The translations under genes were made by a program, and so were the position numbers. DNA of 64,000 nt, taken from positions 16,653,351 to 16,717,350 of the forward strand of contig NC_065544.1 in the NCBI RefSeq assembly GCF_932294415.1. Reading direction: 5' to 3'. The notes under the pieces were generated by a model. That model worked only from the letters and a program-made list of their open reading frames with translations. It ran no database searches and was not told the DNA's origin. Positions within the stretch are counted from its first letter, which is position 1; every line of letters starts with the position of its first letter. Positions 33,259 through 46,679 of this stretch are shown here, piece after piece. This DNA is from Quercus robur (taxonomy: Eukaryota > Streptophyta > Magnoliopsida > Fagales > Fagaceae).

Positions 33259-35202
33259 ATGAAGCCACGTACACTCTCTAGGGAAGAAGAGGCAGAGCTG
33301 GCTCAGAGTAACAAGAAGGTTAAGGACATCCATCATGCCGAGTTTATGAGGGTCCAAGGGAGAGCTCTCTATCTCCGGGATACAAAAACTCTGATTCAGG
33401 TGCTAGAGTCTCCTTCAAGGAGAAACTCGTGGGTGAAACACCAAGGGCTTTTGTGAAAGATTTCGACTTTGATAACCTTATGAAGGAAGATGATGATTCG
33501 GACGGTGAAGATGGAGAGGACAATGGTCAGCTTCGGGAAGGTTGGGTCACTGTCAAACTGTCCAAGGATACCAAACGGCGCATTAGAGGCCCCTGGTCTA
33601 AATCTATTATAGTCAAGCTTGTTGGTAGAGCAAATAGTCTTTTATACATGCGGACCAAGCTGAACCAAATGTGGAGACCGACGAGTAGGATGGATTGTGT
33701 GGATCTTGAGTCGGGTTTCTTTCTGGTCAGATTCCTTTCGAAAGAGGAACTTGATAATGTTTTAATGAAGGGTCCTTGGTTTATTGGTGACCAATTTCTA
33801 TCTATAAGACCATGGGAACCTTTTTTTAAGCCATCTACGGCGAATGTCTCGCTGATTGTGGTTTGGATCCGTCTCCGTGAACTTCCTATAGAACTATATG
33901 AAGCGGAGTTACTAAAGGAGATTGGTGAATCCATTGGTAAGGTTTTGAGGATTGACTCCCATATAGCCATGGAGGCGTGTGGTAGATACGCTAGGCTGTG
34001 CATTCAAATTGATATCAACAAACCTTTAGTGAACACCATTCTTATTGGGCGTTTTGAGCAAGCTGTGAGCTATGAGGGCATTCAAAGCCTATGCTTTTCA
34101 TGTGGAAGGCTTGGTCACAAAGTGGAGACTTGCCCTTACACCATCTGCAAGGGAAAAGAGCAGCTGGCACCGGGTGAGGAGGTGTTGCCCAACCAAGGTG
34201 AACAATCACATGAAGATCACGGTGGCCGATGTGCTCAATCAAGTAACGGCATGGACAAGGTGGGTGAATCAACGGAGGTGGACGGCCAGTACGGACCGTC
34301 GATGGTAGTAAATAGAAGGACAAATGGGCGAAAGGGGACAAAAGCTTTTGTCAATACGGAGAGTACTACCAGATCATCTCGGAATGCTACGCCTCAACCA
34401 ACTCTGAAAAATCCAGAATGGAGGGGCACGTCGGCTAATGGTCCAGCTCCTGTCCAAAGCATGCCACGTAAAAACAATGGCGCTGGGGACCATTTTGGGA
34501 GAGCTGGATCAGTTTAGACCCCCATTGTTACCGGCCTAGGCTCCACGGACGTTAGTATCAGCTCCAAATTGGGCCTTTTAGACAGCATTTTGTTGACAGA
34601 AGGGGCTAAAAGATTTGATACAGATTCTGGGCTTTCTCTGAGCTCGATTTCTCAAGCCCATTCCCTTAGGAAATATCCGCCTTCTGTTAAAGGAAAAAAA
34701 AGTCCTTGCAAGGGGCTTAACTCATTTTTCTCCACCTAACACTGACCGGTCTTCTCTGAGAAAGTTGCCTTTTGTAAAACCCACTCCCTTACCTCCTTTC
34801 CATGCCTCTTCAACACATCTTGTACCTTCTCCTTCTATTGATAAATCCTTCCATTTTACGACAACAACAAGTAATGGGAGTGATCACCAAAATGTTTGGA
34901 GTGAACCAAAATTTTCAGGTGACAATAGAAGTGATCGGAGCGAATCAAGCATGTCAGGGGTTCGGCAAGAGGCTTCCTTGCTTCCTGAAGCTGATGTCGT
35001 CAACGGCACTGGGAACATAGGTGAGTCTTCTAATCCTATAGTCTCTCCTGATGATCATGGTCTACCCATTAATGTGGGTAATGGGGATATCATTGTTGAA
35101 GAGCAGTCTAGTCCTTATTATAGAAAAGGGTCAAGCTATAAGGACATGGGGTATGATTGTATGGTGTCGGAGGGAAGGGATGGAGTCCCTCCATCTGATT
35201 AA
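33259..35202 (+). pseudogene. LINE ORF1 (DUF4283, zinc knuckle)
   Basis: The start MKPRTLSREEEAEL at 33259 is about 47 bp into the element. A frameshift at about 33400-33415 moves the reading to the frame that runs SFKEKLVGETPRAF and on to 34517. This part has the DUF4283 fold (MRTKLNQMWRP, FLVRFLSKEELDNVLMKGPW), followed by a CCHC knuckle C-x2-C-x4-H-x4-C in LCFSCGRLGHKVETCP; the protein normally binds the LINE RNA. TAG at 34515-34517 ends it. A Ser/Pro-rich tail in the original frame (34765-35202) is probably the old C-terminus. Confidence 0.8.
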
Positions 35203-35233
35203 TTTTCTTCTCTATTTCCCTTTTTATATTATC

Positions 35234-38200
35234 ATGAATATTATGATTTGGAATAGTAGAGGAGCTTTAAAACCCTCTTTTCATAATTATATTCATGATT
35301 TATCTCGGAGGCATGATCCAGCTATTCTTGTAGTTATGGAGACTAAGTTGGGTGGTAGTAGAGCCAAGGAAGTCACTAACAGGTTACCTTTTGATGGAGC
35401 TATTCATTCGGAGACTATTGGTTTTACTGGTGGGTTGTGGTTGCTGTGGAATGAAGATAAAGTGGAGATTGAAGAGTTAGTTAGAACAGAACAGGAAATT
35501 CATATAGAAGTAAAGGTGCGTGCCTCTAATCTCTCCTGGATTTTCTCTGCAATTTATGCTAGTCCAAGGAGTGAAGAGAGATGTATTCTATGGAATAATT
35601 TATCTAAGGTTGCTGAGTTGCATAATAAGCCATGGATTATGGAGCGGTTATTTTAACGAACCTCTTGTCCAAGAGGATAAATTTGGTGGCAGGGGTGTTA
35701 GTGTTAATCGGTCTCTAGCTTTTAAAGAGTGTTTAAATGTCTGCAGTATGGTTGATATGGGTTTTTCTGGGCCAAGGTACACTTGGACAAATAAGTGGGA
35801 TGTTGGAAACCTCATCTTGGAAAAGATCGATAGGTTTTTCATGAATCCGGATTAATGTGTCCTCTATCTTGATGCAAAAGTAACCCACCTTCCTCGCTGC
35901 CACTCTAACCATTGCCCTGTTCTTATGGAGACTATTCCGTTTAGTACAGTCCACCTCAACCGCCCATTCAGGTTTCAAGAGTTCTGGCTCTCGGATTTGT
36001 CTTTCCCCAACGTTGTCTCAAGTGCTTGGAGTGGTAATAGGAAATTAGATGAGCCCATTGAGGTTTTTTCGAAAGAAGCAACCCTTTGGAACAGGAATCA
36101 TTTTGGAAACATCCAGCAAAAGAAGAGAAGAATTATGGCGAGAATCTATGGTGCCCAAAAAGCTATCTCCATTTGGCCAAGCTCCTCTCTCCTTAATCTT
36201 GAAAATAGGCTGCATCAGGATTTGGAGATGGTCCTTGAGTAGGAAAGGGATCTCTGGATGCTGAAATCCAGAATTAATTGGCTAATTCAAGGGGACCGCA
36301 ATACCTCCTTCTACCATGTTTTTGCCCTAGCTAGAAGGAAAAGGAATCATATTGCCTCAGTAAAAGATGAGAGGGGAGAGTGGATAACTGAGGAGAGAGA
36401 AGTAATGGAACATTTTAGAAGTGGTTTTGTCTCCCTGTACACTACATCCCTTGAGGAGACCTCTTGGGTTCCAAGGCAGGATATGCTTGGGCATGTGCAT
36501 CTGTCTGAGGAAGCTAAGGACTCTATTGGTGGTATGGTTACCTTGGAGGAAATCAGAGATGCGTTATGGTCAATGAAGCCGTACAAGGCGCCAGGTCCAA
36601 ATGGGCTCCACGCTGGTTTTTTCCAACGCTTTTGGCTTGTGGTTGGGGATTCTGTTGTGGAGGAAGTGAAGAGAGTATTCATTGAAAGGAAGGTGCTCGA
36701 TTATCTTAATAGAACCCTCATTGTGCTTATTCCAAAAATTCAGGGCCCAGAAACCATTGGTAATTACAGATCTATTAGTTTGTGCAACACTATTTATAAG
36801 ATCATCTCTAAGGTTATTGTAGCTCGACTTAGACCTCATTTGGAGCATCTTGTCTCTCCTTATCAGTTAGCTTTTGTTCCAGGTAAAAGAGGAGCCGATA
36901 ATGTTATTATTGTTCAGGAGCTGATTCATTCTATAGGTAGAGCCAAGGGTCGCAAGGGGTATATGGCCATAAAGATTGATCTTGAAAAAGCTTATGATAA
37001 GATTGAGTGGAGCTTTATTAGGGAAATGCTGATTTTCTTCAACTTTCCTGCCACTCTTATTGAGCTTATTATGAGCTGTGTCTCATCGATTTCGACATCC
37101 ATTCTTTTTAATGGGGGCTGCCTCGACTCTTTCTGCTCATCTAGAGGTATTAGACAAGGGGATCCCCTGTCTCCTTACCTTTTTATCCTCTGTATGGAAT
37201 TTTTGGGTCATTTGATTGAAGAGAAGTGTGAAGCTAAGCTATGGGCTCCAGTGAAAGCTTCGAGGAGTGGTCCTTCTTTTTCGCACTTATTCTTTGCGGA
37301 TGACTTGGTACTCTTTGCAAGTGCGGATCAGGACAACTATAATACCATTAAGGCAGTGTTGCAGGAGTTTTGCCTAAGATCTGGTCAGAGGGTGAGTGAA
37401 GCCAAATCTCATGTTTTTTTCTCTCCAAATGTGGGGCCGGATCAGAAAGATCTCCTATCTAGGATTCTCGGTTTTAATTTGACTCCTAACCTTGGCAAAT
37501 ATCTGGGGTTTCCTTTAAAGCATACAGGCAACCGTAAGTATGACTTTGATTTTGTGCTAAATAGAGTCAAGAAAAAGCTAGTTGGGTGGAAAGCTAACTT
37601 ACTCTCTATGGCTGGCCGTATGGTTCTCATTCAGGCTTCCTCCTCAACCATTCTGAATTATGTGATGCAATATGCTTCTCTCCGAAATAAAATCCTTAAT
37701 GATATTGATAGGGTCAATAGAAACTTTCTTTGGGGGACGACGGATCATGTTAAGAAGATGCATTGGGTTAATTGGGGTGAAGTGACTAAACCAAAAGAGG
37801 CAGGTGGTTTGGGGTTACAAGTTGCTAAAGGAAGAAACACGGCGCTTCTGGCCAAGCTCAATTGGAGATTCCACAAAGAGGTGAATGCCCCTTGGGCTAA
37901 GGTTCTCAAGTTCAAATATTGCAATAGACAACGACACAGCTCAAGAAACGAAGCTAAACTTCCAAGTTCACCGGTTTGGAAAAGGTTGAGGAAAGGTGAA
38001 AGAGTTTTCAAAAAAGGGATTAAATGGATCCCAGGTCATGAAAGTAGCCTTAATTTCTGGTCTGATAGCTAGTCAAATCTTGGTCCCATCAGGTCTCAAA
38101 TCCAAGGTCCGCTCCCGCAAGATTCGGACAAGCTGCAAATTAAAGATGTGCCATCTCCCTCTAGTTGGAATTGGGCTACTATTCCTTTTGATCTCCCATC

Positions 38201-39371
38201 TGAGGTTAAAGCTGATATTCAAGCTATCCCTACCCCCCTTGTGGCAAGGTGTAGTGATAATCTAGCCTGGAAGTTTTCTTCAAAAGGAGATTTTGATATA
38301 AGAAGTGCCTATCTCCTTACCATAAACTCTTCAAGTAATGATTCTGATTCCTTCTCTGGTTCTTGGATCTGGAAGCTCTCATCCTTACCTAGAATTCAAA
38401 TTTTTATTTGGAAGTGCATGCATCAAAGCATTAGTGTTAAGGAATGCCTAGCCAATAGAGGGATTCCCATTGATGCCACCTGCCTATTGTGCCATTCAAA
38501 AACCAAATCTATCATGCATGCTCTCAGAGATTGTAGCTTGGTTAAATCCTTATGGCAACAATTGGGAACTCACTATTTGTACTCCTCTTTTTTTTCTCAA
38601 GGTTACAAGGATTGGATAACCACCAATGGTGGTCTTAAGTCCTCTCAAAATGTAGTGGGAATTCCTTGGAATGTTATTTTTTCTTTTGCTCTTTGGTTGA
38701 TTTGGCAGCAACGGAACCAGGTTGTATTCACCAACAAGGGTGTTAATCCGAACCTTGGTAAGGTTATTACTCTTCAAGCTTCGGAATTCTTCCTTTGCGC
38801 CTCTCAACCAAGGCGCAATAATTGGATGGTGCTAAGACAAGTTAAATGGGAGAAACCAGAGCTGGGGTGGTTAAAACTGAACACTGATGGGTCTTGGAAT
38901 GCAACGTCAGGTAAGGCAACTGGGGGAGGTTTAATTAGAGACAGTTTTGGTAATTGGGTGGTTGGTTTTACTAGAAAGTTGGGCAGCGTGAATAGCTTCA
39001 GTGCAGAAATTTGGGCTCTCCGTGATGGACTGATGTTATGCCATCAAATGAATCTCCCTGCTATTATTATTGAGCTTGATGCAAAGGCTCTTGTTGATGC
39101 GCTAAACAATCCTCGCTACAGCAACTCAATGATTTCTCCTATTTTTGATGATTGTAAGTTCCTACTTTCACAAATTCCCCAAGTTCGTATCAAGCATATC
39201 TTTCGTGAGGCTAATAAATGTGCGGATCGCTTAGCAAGTTATGGCCATTCTCAAGCTTTAGATTTTGTTATCCATTTTGTCCCTCCCGTGGATTTGCTCT
39301 CCTTTGTTGAGGCTGATTATCATGGTGTTGCTTGTAACAGGCTTTGTCCTAAATTTTGTCCTTTTTCTTAG
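35234..39371 (+). pseudogene. LINE ORF2 (endonuclease, reverse transcriptase, RNase H)
   Basis: From ATG 35234 the AP-type endonuclease reads WNSRGALKP, METKLGG and FSAIYASP. A frameshift near 35640 follows PWIM. In the new frame the catalytic GDFNE motif reads GYFNE and the later SDH motif reads SNH, so two active-site Asp residues are lost. In-frame stops are TAA 35853-35855, TAG 36240-36242 and TAG 38070-38072. The reverse transcriptase is otherwise well kept: KAPGPNGLHAGFF, GIRQGDPLSPYLF and the catalytic FADD in FFADDLVLFA. Next come a zf-RVT segment (WKCMHQSISVKECLANRG) and an RNase H domain with LKLNTDGSW, SAEIWALRDGL and ELDAKALVDAL. It ends at TAG 39369-39371, about 36 bp before the A tail. 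Confidence 0.9.
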
Positions 39372-39421
39372 TTGAATGATAATTCCAAATTACCAAAAAA
39401 AAAAAAAATGACATGAAGACT

Positions 39422-40015
39422 TAAATAATTATTTATATATAGTTTTAGTCACAGTTGTCATTATTTATGTGAACTACTATGTAATAAATTTATTTGAAGA
39501 TGTCAAAAAGCAGGGGCGGCATTATTTGAACCCCCTGATTTGTCAAATTTTTTTTTTTTTTTTTTATATAAAATTTTTTTAACTTTTGTTTTGACTCTTT
39601 AAAATAAAAATTTGAACATCCTGACCTTAAATTTTATTTAAACCCAACAAAAATAACTTTGAATATGATTATCTTAATGCTACTTTCACAATATTTTCAC
39701 AATAAATGTTATATGACAAGTTGTAACTGGTTTTTATTTGGACCTGTAATTTACATCACTTTTTACCTACCATTAATAACTTGCCAACTAGATTTTGTTA
39801 TAAAATTTTTGTGAAAGTATTGTGTATTGAATATTATTAAAAAAAAGTTTCATTTTTTCTCATTTGTTTAAAAAATATATTTATATTCTCTGTAGGACTC
39901 TCACTTACTTTACTGTTGACAGCAAAGTTGGAGTCGCCACGGTCAAAAAGAATTGATTTGAAGAAAAACTATGTCATCTTTAAATAAATTTTTGATATTT
40001 ATATCTTTAACTCAA

Positions 40016-40052
<37 letters not shown>

Positions 40053-40911
40053 TGATAAAAACATCAAAGGGAATCAATATTATAAATTGCCATAATCTTT
40101 TCTTATAACATATTCACATGTTTAATTTTTTTTTAAAGAAATTAACATATTCTCACCCTCATTGTTAGCATGGTTGATGGGGTTTTTTTTTTTTTTTTTT
40201 AATTAGTATTGATTGATGAGTTGAATTTGTCCACTAGCTTGTTCAGTTATTCCTTATCTCCTCCTAAAAAATAAAAAGTTTATCTTTTATGAAAAAGGTT
40301 TATGAGGCAACAATTATCTCAATAAAGAGATATTGAAGTTCTGTTTGGTACACCCACTCAAACATATATTCTCAATTTTTAAGTAATATTATACGTAATT
40401 TCATACACTTTTTCACACACATATATTTATATATATATATATATATATTTTTTTTTTTTTCAATACATATTTTCAATTTTTAAATGCATGAACCAAAGAC
40501 TCTGACACTGTCAACCTAAAAATCCAAGTAACTGAAATTCCTTTCCTCTCTAAAACATGAAAAAAAAATTCCTTATCTTGATTGAGTCTTTTATAAATTT
40601 TTTTAATACCATCATCATCCCCATCAATTTGTATTGAAAATTGAAATCCCCCATCGATCTACCAACTCCAATCAACAATCAATACTGAAAGTGAACTCAA
40701 TAAACAAATCAAAAACTCATTTTCCATACACCATTCTCATCATCATTTCCTCGTCAACACCACCATCATTTCTTTTTCTTTTTTTGATTAGAACCACCAC
40801 CATTTCGTACATTACAAAATAAGCAATTTTGTTATCTCAAGCAATAAAACCTTTTTTGTTTCCCACTTTTCCTCTCTAAACACTATACAAAAAGAAAATA
40901 AAGTTCACAAA
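39422..40911. other. Intergenic; upstream region of the ARAD1-like gene
   Basis: No gene. T-runs near 39548-39563 and 40180-40200, (AAT)n at 40018-40051 and (TA)n at 40428-40448. The last 250 bp are pyrimidine-rich and probably the promoter and leader of the gene that follows. Confidence 0.5.
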
Positions 40912-43900
40912 ATGAGCGAAGTACGATCCAAATCCAAAAGATCTAAACCCACTACTTCTTCTTCAAATTTAAATTCTTTTCAGTCCCAAACTCAAACCCT
41001 AATTTCCACGATGGCGCGAAAATCTTCTCTGCTCAAACAAACCCTAGCTACCATTCTCGTCCTTCTCGTCGTTTACGCTTTACTCAACACTTTCCTCAGT
41101 CCCGCCAATTCTTCTTCTTCTTCTTCTTCTTCTTCTTCTTCGTTGCCGAAGTCGACGTCGAAGCTCGAAACTACCTTCCCTTTCACGTATGCGAATTCCG
41201 CTTCCGTCGAAAGCGGATTTTCTCGGGAAAACGCGAACAACTTTCCCGGAAAGTCGGTACTCAAAGTCTATCTCTACGAGCTCCCGAAAAGGTTCACTCA
41301 CGGCGTGATCGAACACCACTCCATAGCCCGCGGACGCCGCCCCGCCGATGACGTGGCGCTTCTCCAGTATCCGGGCCACCAGCACATGGCGGAGTGGTAC
41401 TTGTACAAGGATCTGACCCGACCCGATTCCGACCGGGTCGGTTCTCCGGTGATCAGGGTCTTGGATCCGGACGAGGCGGATTTATTCTACGTGCCTTTCT
41501 TTTCTTCGTTGAGTTTAATTGTGAACACGGCCCGACCCGCCGGGTCGAGTTCGGGTCCGGATCAGGCTCGGGTCATGTACAGTGACGAGGAAAACCAGGA
41601 GGCATTGGTGGAATGGTTGGAGGAGCAGGAGTATTGGAAGAGGAACAATGGGAGGGACCATGTGATTGTGGCTCAGGATCCGAATGCACTGTATAGAGTG
41701 ATTGATAAGATCAAGAATAGTGTGCTTTTGGTCTCGGATTTTGGACGGTTGAGATCGGACCAGGCGTCGTTAATCAAGGATGTGATCGTGCCGTATTCGC
41801 ATAGGATCAATACTTATACTGGCGATGTTGGGGTTGGGAATCGGAAGACGCTATTGTTCTTCATGGGGGCTCGGTATCGGAAAGAGGTATATGCAATAAT
41901 GCAATTTAGTAAAGTTTATTGCTTTTTGAAATGGTTGATTTTGTTGCAATGTGCATTGACTTTGATAGTTCTTTTGATATGAGATGATGGGTAGGAATGA
42001 ATTAGTATTAGACATTTGATTGATATTTTGATGGGTCATTGTTGGAATATTTGTTAGTGTTAAACTATGTTAAAGTGGGCAGTGTTTTTGTATTCTGGTG
42101 AAGAAGAAAATAAGGAAATACTCTGAAATTGATCTCTATATCTTTATCTTCGGATGGGTTAGTTGATATAGGATTGCCGGTTACACACAGCTCTTGCATA
42201 TATCTTTTGCTTGGTTAGCTGAAGATCTAGTAAGAATGGTTTCATCTATATGGGAGAAGTACATACAAATCTCAAAGATGTCTTGTTTGCTTTGTTCATA
42301 TCTAAATTTCATTACAGAAATGAGCTTTAGCTAGGCATCTTTCTCAGGGAGACTCTAGAGACTTGAATCTCTAGCTTGGCGCTAGAATCACCAATAGATT
42401 AAACGGTAGTCTAAGACTCTAAGTTGGTTTCCTTTATCCTATCCCTTTTGCATTTGTCTCCTTTTCAACATAAAAGGGAAAAAAACTTACCCTGGCCATA
42501 TTTATCTTCTTTTGATTGCATCTGTAACATGCTAAGAGAATATTTAAGAGTGAGCCCATGAATGGTATTTGATTTCCATCGGATTTACAATATCCACTAG
42601 AATGGTAGAATTGTCTCACACTCAGAGTGAGGATGATGCTTAGTCTCAGGTTATTAAAAATTTAAAATGGAAAAGATTGATAATTGACCTTATTTTTACA
42701 AGGAAAGAAAAGAAAAAACAGATAATTGATATTCAACACATACACTTTCTACGTTGCTCTGAAGGCCGATTCCAGGGAATGCTGCCTGCTTCTTTCATGT
42801 TTAAGATTACTGTATTAGAACTTCTCAAATTTATTAGTTCTTGTCCTAAATCTTTGTTCGACACAGGAAAATTTTTTTCAACGTGATTTATAGTCTCCTA
42901 GGTAATGAGGGCCATCTTATTTTTTGTCAACAGAATCTTTTCCATTAGTTTAATACAGGCCATGAATCTGCAGCACCACTTGATCATCACAGGAACTTGT
43001 CAAGCTGGATAATTGGCTTGAATATAACCGTATCTTTATTTATGGGATATGTGAAAAACTGATAGTAGTATGCATATACTTCATCACTAGAAGAATATTT
43101 TCACTAGTGAGATTTATTTTTGAATAAACTTAATACTGGATCTAAATTTTTCTTTTTTCTCTTGGTGGCTCGTTTGTGTGTGTAGGGAGGAAAAATTCGT
43201 GATTTGCTTTTCCAATTACTTGAAAATGAAGAGGATGTCATAGTAAGACATGGAACACAATCCAGAGAGAATAGACGGGCTGCTTCCCAAGGGATGCATA
43301 CATCTAAGTTTTGTTTAAATCCTGCTGGTGATACTCCATCAGCCTGCCGACTCTTTGATTCTATAGTTAGCTTGTGTGTCCCAGTGATAATCAGTGATAG
43401 TATTGAATTGCCATTTGAAGATGTTATAGACTATAGAAAGATTGCAATATTTATAGATTCCACCTCTGCTCTTAAACCGGGATTTGTGGTTTCAATGCTG
43501 AGAGGACTAACCACTCTGAGGATTATGGAATATCAGAGAGAGCTAAAAGAGGTTAGTACTATCCTCATATTCTTCTTGTGTACAATATAGCTTCATTTTT
43601 GTATTTTGGATATTTTCTTTTATTTATTCCATGTTGTCATCCTCTCTATTTTGATTTCAACCTGAGCCTTTGTATTATATTTAATTATTCTTGTAAATAC
43701 ATTATGTGTGTGTTTAACTGTTTGTGTATGCACGTGAGTGCAGCTGTGCAAGAAACAATAGAATAAAGCAGTTTTACATTGTAGTCAACAGGAACTTCAC
43801 CCTAATACTGAGTACTGAGACTTGAAATTTGTACATTTCAGGACTGGTTTCATTGCTGTAAATCATTTTTCTCTTTTTACGTGTTCAGTTTGATTGGAGC

Positions 43901-46341
43901 TAAAATTGTTGTAGCATATTGGTGTAATAGGATTTGCACAGGTTCATGTATGCATCTTGGTAGCTTCTTTATCTATTTATGCATCCTATTTTGGCTGCTT
44001 AAGTTGTTATTTATTCCATTGTGGGAGTTATTAATTTGTATATAAAATTCTGTCTACTTATAGGTTTATTTTGCTCATGGAAGAACATCTTCACTAGAGC
44101 TACCAATATTATTATATTAATCATGAGATAGACATGACTCCTTTATAATTATAGTCTGTATGCATACTAGTACATTACACCCTGAACATTCTATTATGAT
44201 CCTTGTGGTTCATTTGGAAGGAGAGGAATAGGAGAATTTTCCATTGAGGGTAGGCATATGCAGAAGAAATTAGCTTTTCTTTAGTTCCTTTGGGTGCGTT
44301 GGTTATCCATGGTTTAAGAAAGAAAAGTGAGAAGTGTGTGCTGTTTAGAGACTTTGTGAATAGAAACATGAACAGTGATAATGTGCAAGGCCAATGTGAG
44401 AAAAAGAGAGTATAGGTACTCATGCCTACAACAAAATGAAATGCCCGTGATCCTACTATCAAAGTCACTTTTTGTTTTATGCACCTCAGTATGGATAATA
44501 ACATACTCTCTTCTTCTACTAGTATTTGGACTTTAAATTGACCAGTAAACTGAAGATCTAAATAAAACACAATCAAAGACTAGCTTGGATTGAGAGAAAA
44601 TAAACCCAGAAAACATAGAAACTCCTGAAAAGTTCTTTGCCTGACTCAATTCATCAAATACCTTTAATTTACAGTTGTTAAAAATTTCAGATCTATCCTT
44701 TATTGCTAAACTAACCATAATTTATGAAATTAAAACATAAATTGAAGATTGATTTTTACCCTAGGATGATTTTCACTAGACCTTTAAAAGCATATACCTG
44801 GGTTATGAGCATAAACTACTTAGCCTATCAGGGGTGAATGCCCTTGGATTACCCAGCGACTAGTTTGCATGGGTGGGGTCAGCTGCCCATAGATTTTACT
44901 GGGTATAGGTGAGTCCAAAGGGCTCTTCTTTAGAAAGGTTCCCTATATATACATATAAATCATATAGCCCCACTTCAATTGCACTTTGCATGTTGTCACC
45001 ATACATGATAAGTACTAAGTTGTCAAATTGTCATAACTGAAAACCACTCTAAAGGTATCGACTTGACCCTTATTCTATCATTTCTATGGCTGCAACAATT
45101 ATCCTTTTTATAATTTTTTACATGGATGTTGTAGCTTTTCTCCACCTCCTTTATCTTCTTTTCGGACTTCAGATGAACCATGAAAGGCTTCCTTATTATA
45201 GGGAGGTGGTCATGCTGATAATCCACCATGTATATTTGTGCTGTGACTCTCATTGTACCCCATTTTGGACTTTTTTATTTAAATAATTATGAAAAGATCC
45301 TTAGGTTAGTCAGTGTTCATGCTCATATTCTCCTTGTCTATTTGTACTGTCACCTGCATTCTCTGTTACCTGGGCTGTACCCCACTTTTTGGTGTGTTTG
45401 CCATACCTTGTCTGGATAAGACCCTAGTCTTCACTATCTTTGATGCTTTCTACAACTTGGGGAAAAAAAATACCATATGAAAAACACATGAAAAGTGGAA
45501 AGTGTTGGAAAGAAACCAGTGTATGATGGGAATGTCTGGGAAGAGCTTTTATGGTGGAAATATAGGCATAGAGCTCACATGTAAGTACTGAAAATGCACT
45601 TGTAATGTCACCCGTTAGTTTAATTCTGCCAATGGTGAGGTTATTTTCTGCTTATGGCACCTTGGACAAGATACTCAAGAAATTTAATTGTAAAGATAAG
45701 GGAATGGTGAGTGAGAACACAAGATTGTGGCCTTCAATGAACAAGAATGTTTATGAAGGCCATCACGGCTGTACAGTCTGAATATGATCATTGTTCGAAT
45801 AGTGGTCACAGCCATTTGTGGTTGTAGTAACATGTGAGTCCTTTTGAATGAGACCACACTTAGAACTGACTGCAACACTAGGGTTGTCAAAATTGTTCTG
45901 TTGCCGCTATAGCGATGGTATGAATTGAGTTTACAGCTAATGCACTTCATATATTGAAATTGTGTTTCCTGCATTCATGCTTTCAAATGACAGCTACATC
46001 TTTTTTTTTCTTTTTCTTTTGTCTTTTTTTAATTTGGGTTCGTTCGCTGGTTTTCTTGTGTTAAACAGTATGTCATCTGTTGAGTGATCAACATTCTCAG
46101 TTAACATCAGATTGCCAAGTTTAATATTCTTCATTTAAAATATGTGATTCAGGTGAAGCATTACTTCCAATATGAAGAACCAAATGGTACAGTGAATGAA
46201 ATCTGGCACCAAGTCTCACAGAAGCTGCCCTTAATTAAATTGATGATCAATCGGGAAAAACGTCTTGTTAAGAGGGAATTAACTGAGCCGGACTGTTCTT
46301 GCCTCTGTACGAACCAGACAGGGATACTCACCAGCTTATGA
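40912..46341 (+). CDS. ARAD1: ARAD1-like arabinan arabinosyltransferase (GT47), three exons
   Basis: Exons 40912-41886, 43186-43551 and 46153-46341 join in phase 0 with GT-AG introns of 1.3 and 2.6 kb, giving 509 codons. The internal ATG at 41011 ([10 protein letters not shown]) matches the start I recall for Arabidopsis ARAD1 and would give 476 residues. A single membrane anchor ([17 protein letters not shown]) marks a type II Golgi protein, followed by a serine tract. GT47 blocks: [77 protein letters not shown], then [20 protein letters not shown] and [15 protein letters not shown], ending [17 protein letters not shown]1 adds alpha-1,5-arabinose to the arabinan side chains of pectic rhamnogalacturonan I; orthology is from recalled similarity. 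It appears intact. Confidence 0.85.
41887..43185 (+). other. Intron 1 of the ARAD1-like gene
   Basis: Donor GTATAT, acceptor TGTGTGTAG. No nested gene or element was recognised. Confidence 0.8.
43552..46152 (+). other. Intron 2 of the ARAD1-like gene
   Basis: Donor GTTAGT, acceptor TGTGATTCAG. It is 2.6 kb with no recognisable nested gene or element. Confidence 0.8.
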
Positions 46342-46665
46342 AGCCACTTTAGTCGATGATTTTGGAGCATATATGTAGAAAAATGGCACGGTTGTCCTCC
46401 AATATCACCGTGGAGGATTCTTTTGTTTCAAGGAAGGATTTGGTGGTAATTACCTCATGTATTTAGCTCATATACCAAATGCTGATAGTACCACAATTTC
46501 CTTTCTAGGCTTTTTTTCTTCCCACTCTATAGGGTACTAGAGTTTGCCGTTTGTTAAGGTTTTGTTACACATTTTCTTCTTGTAGATTTGGTGATTGAAG
46601 AACAGATTCAGCACTAGTAAATTATATCAATACTCGATAATGTAATTCATTTGTACATGGTAGAG

Positions 46666-46671
46666 AATAAA
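46666..46671 (+). terminator. Likely polyadenylation signal of the ARAD1-like gene
   Basis: AATAAA lies about 325 bp beyond the stop codon in AT-rich DNA with TTTGTA upstream, a plausible plant poly(A) region. Confidence 0.45.
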
Positions 46672-46679
46672 AAGATCTC

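Larger units (their letters stand above)
33212..39407 (+). mobile_element. Full-length L1-type LINE, 14-bp target duplication
   Basis: About 6.2 kb flanked by ATGACATGAAGACT (33198-33211 and 39408-39421), ending in a short A tail. It contains ORF1 (DUF4283 plus CCHC zinc knuckle) and ORF2 (endonuclease, reverse transcriptase, zinc-binding segment, RNase H). The duplication and both ends show the copy inserted at full length, but several stops and frameshifts disable both ORFs now. Confidence 0.95.

Noticed and set aside
41103-41385. Arg/Glu-rich open frames antisense to the ARAD1-like exon 1
   Set aside because: They are shadows of the serine tract and GC-rich coding sequence of the real exon.
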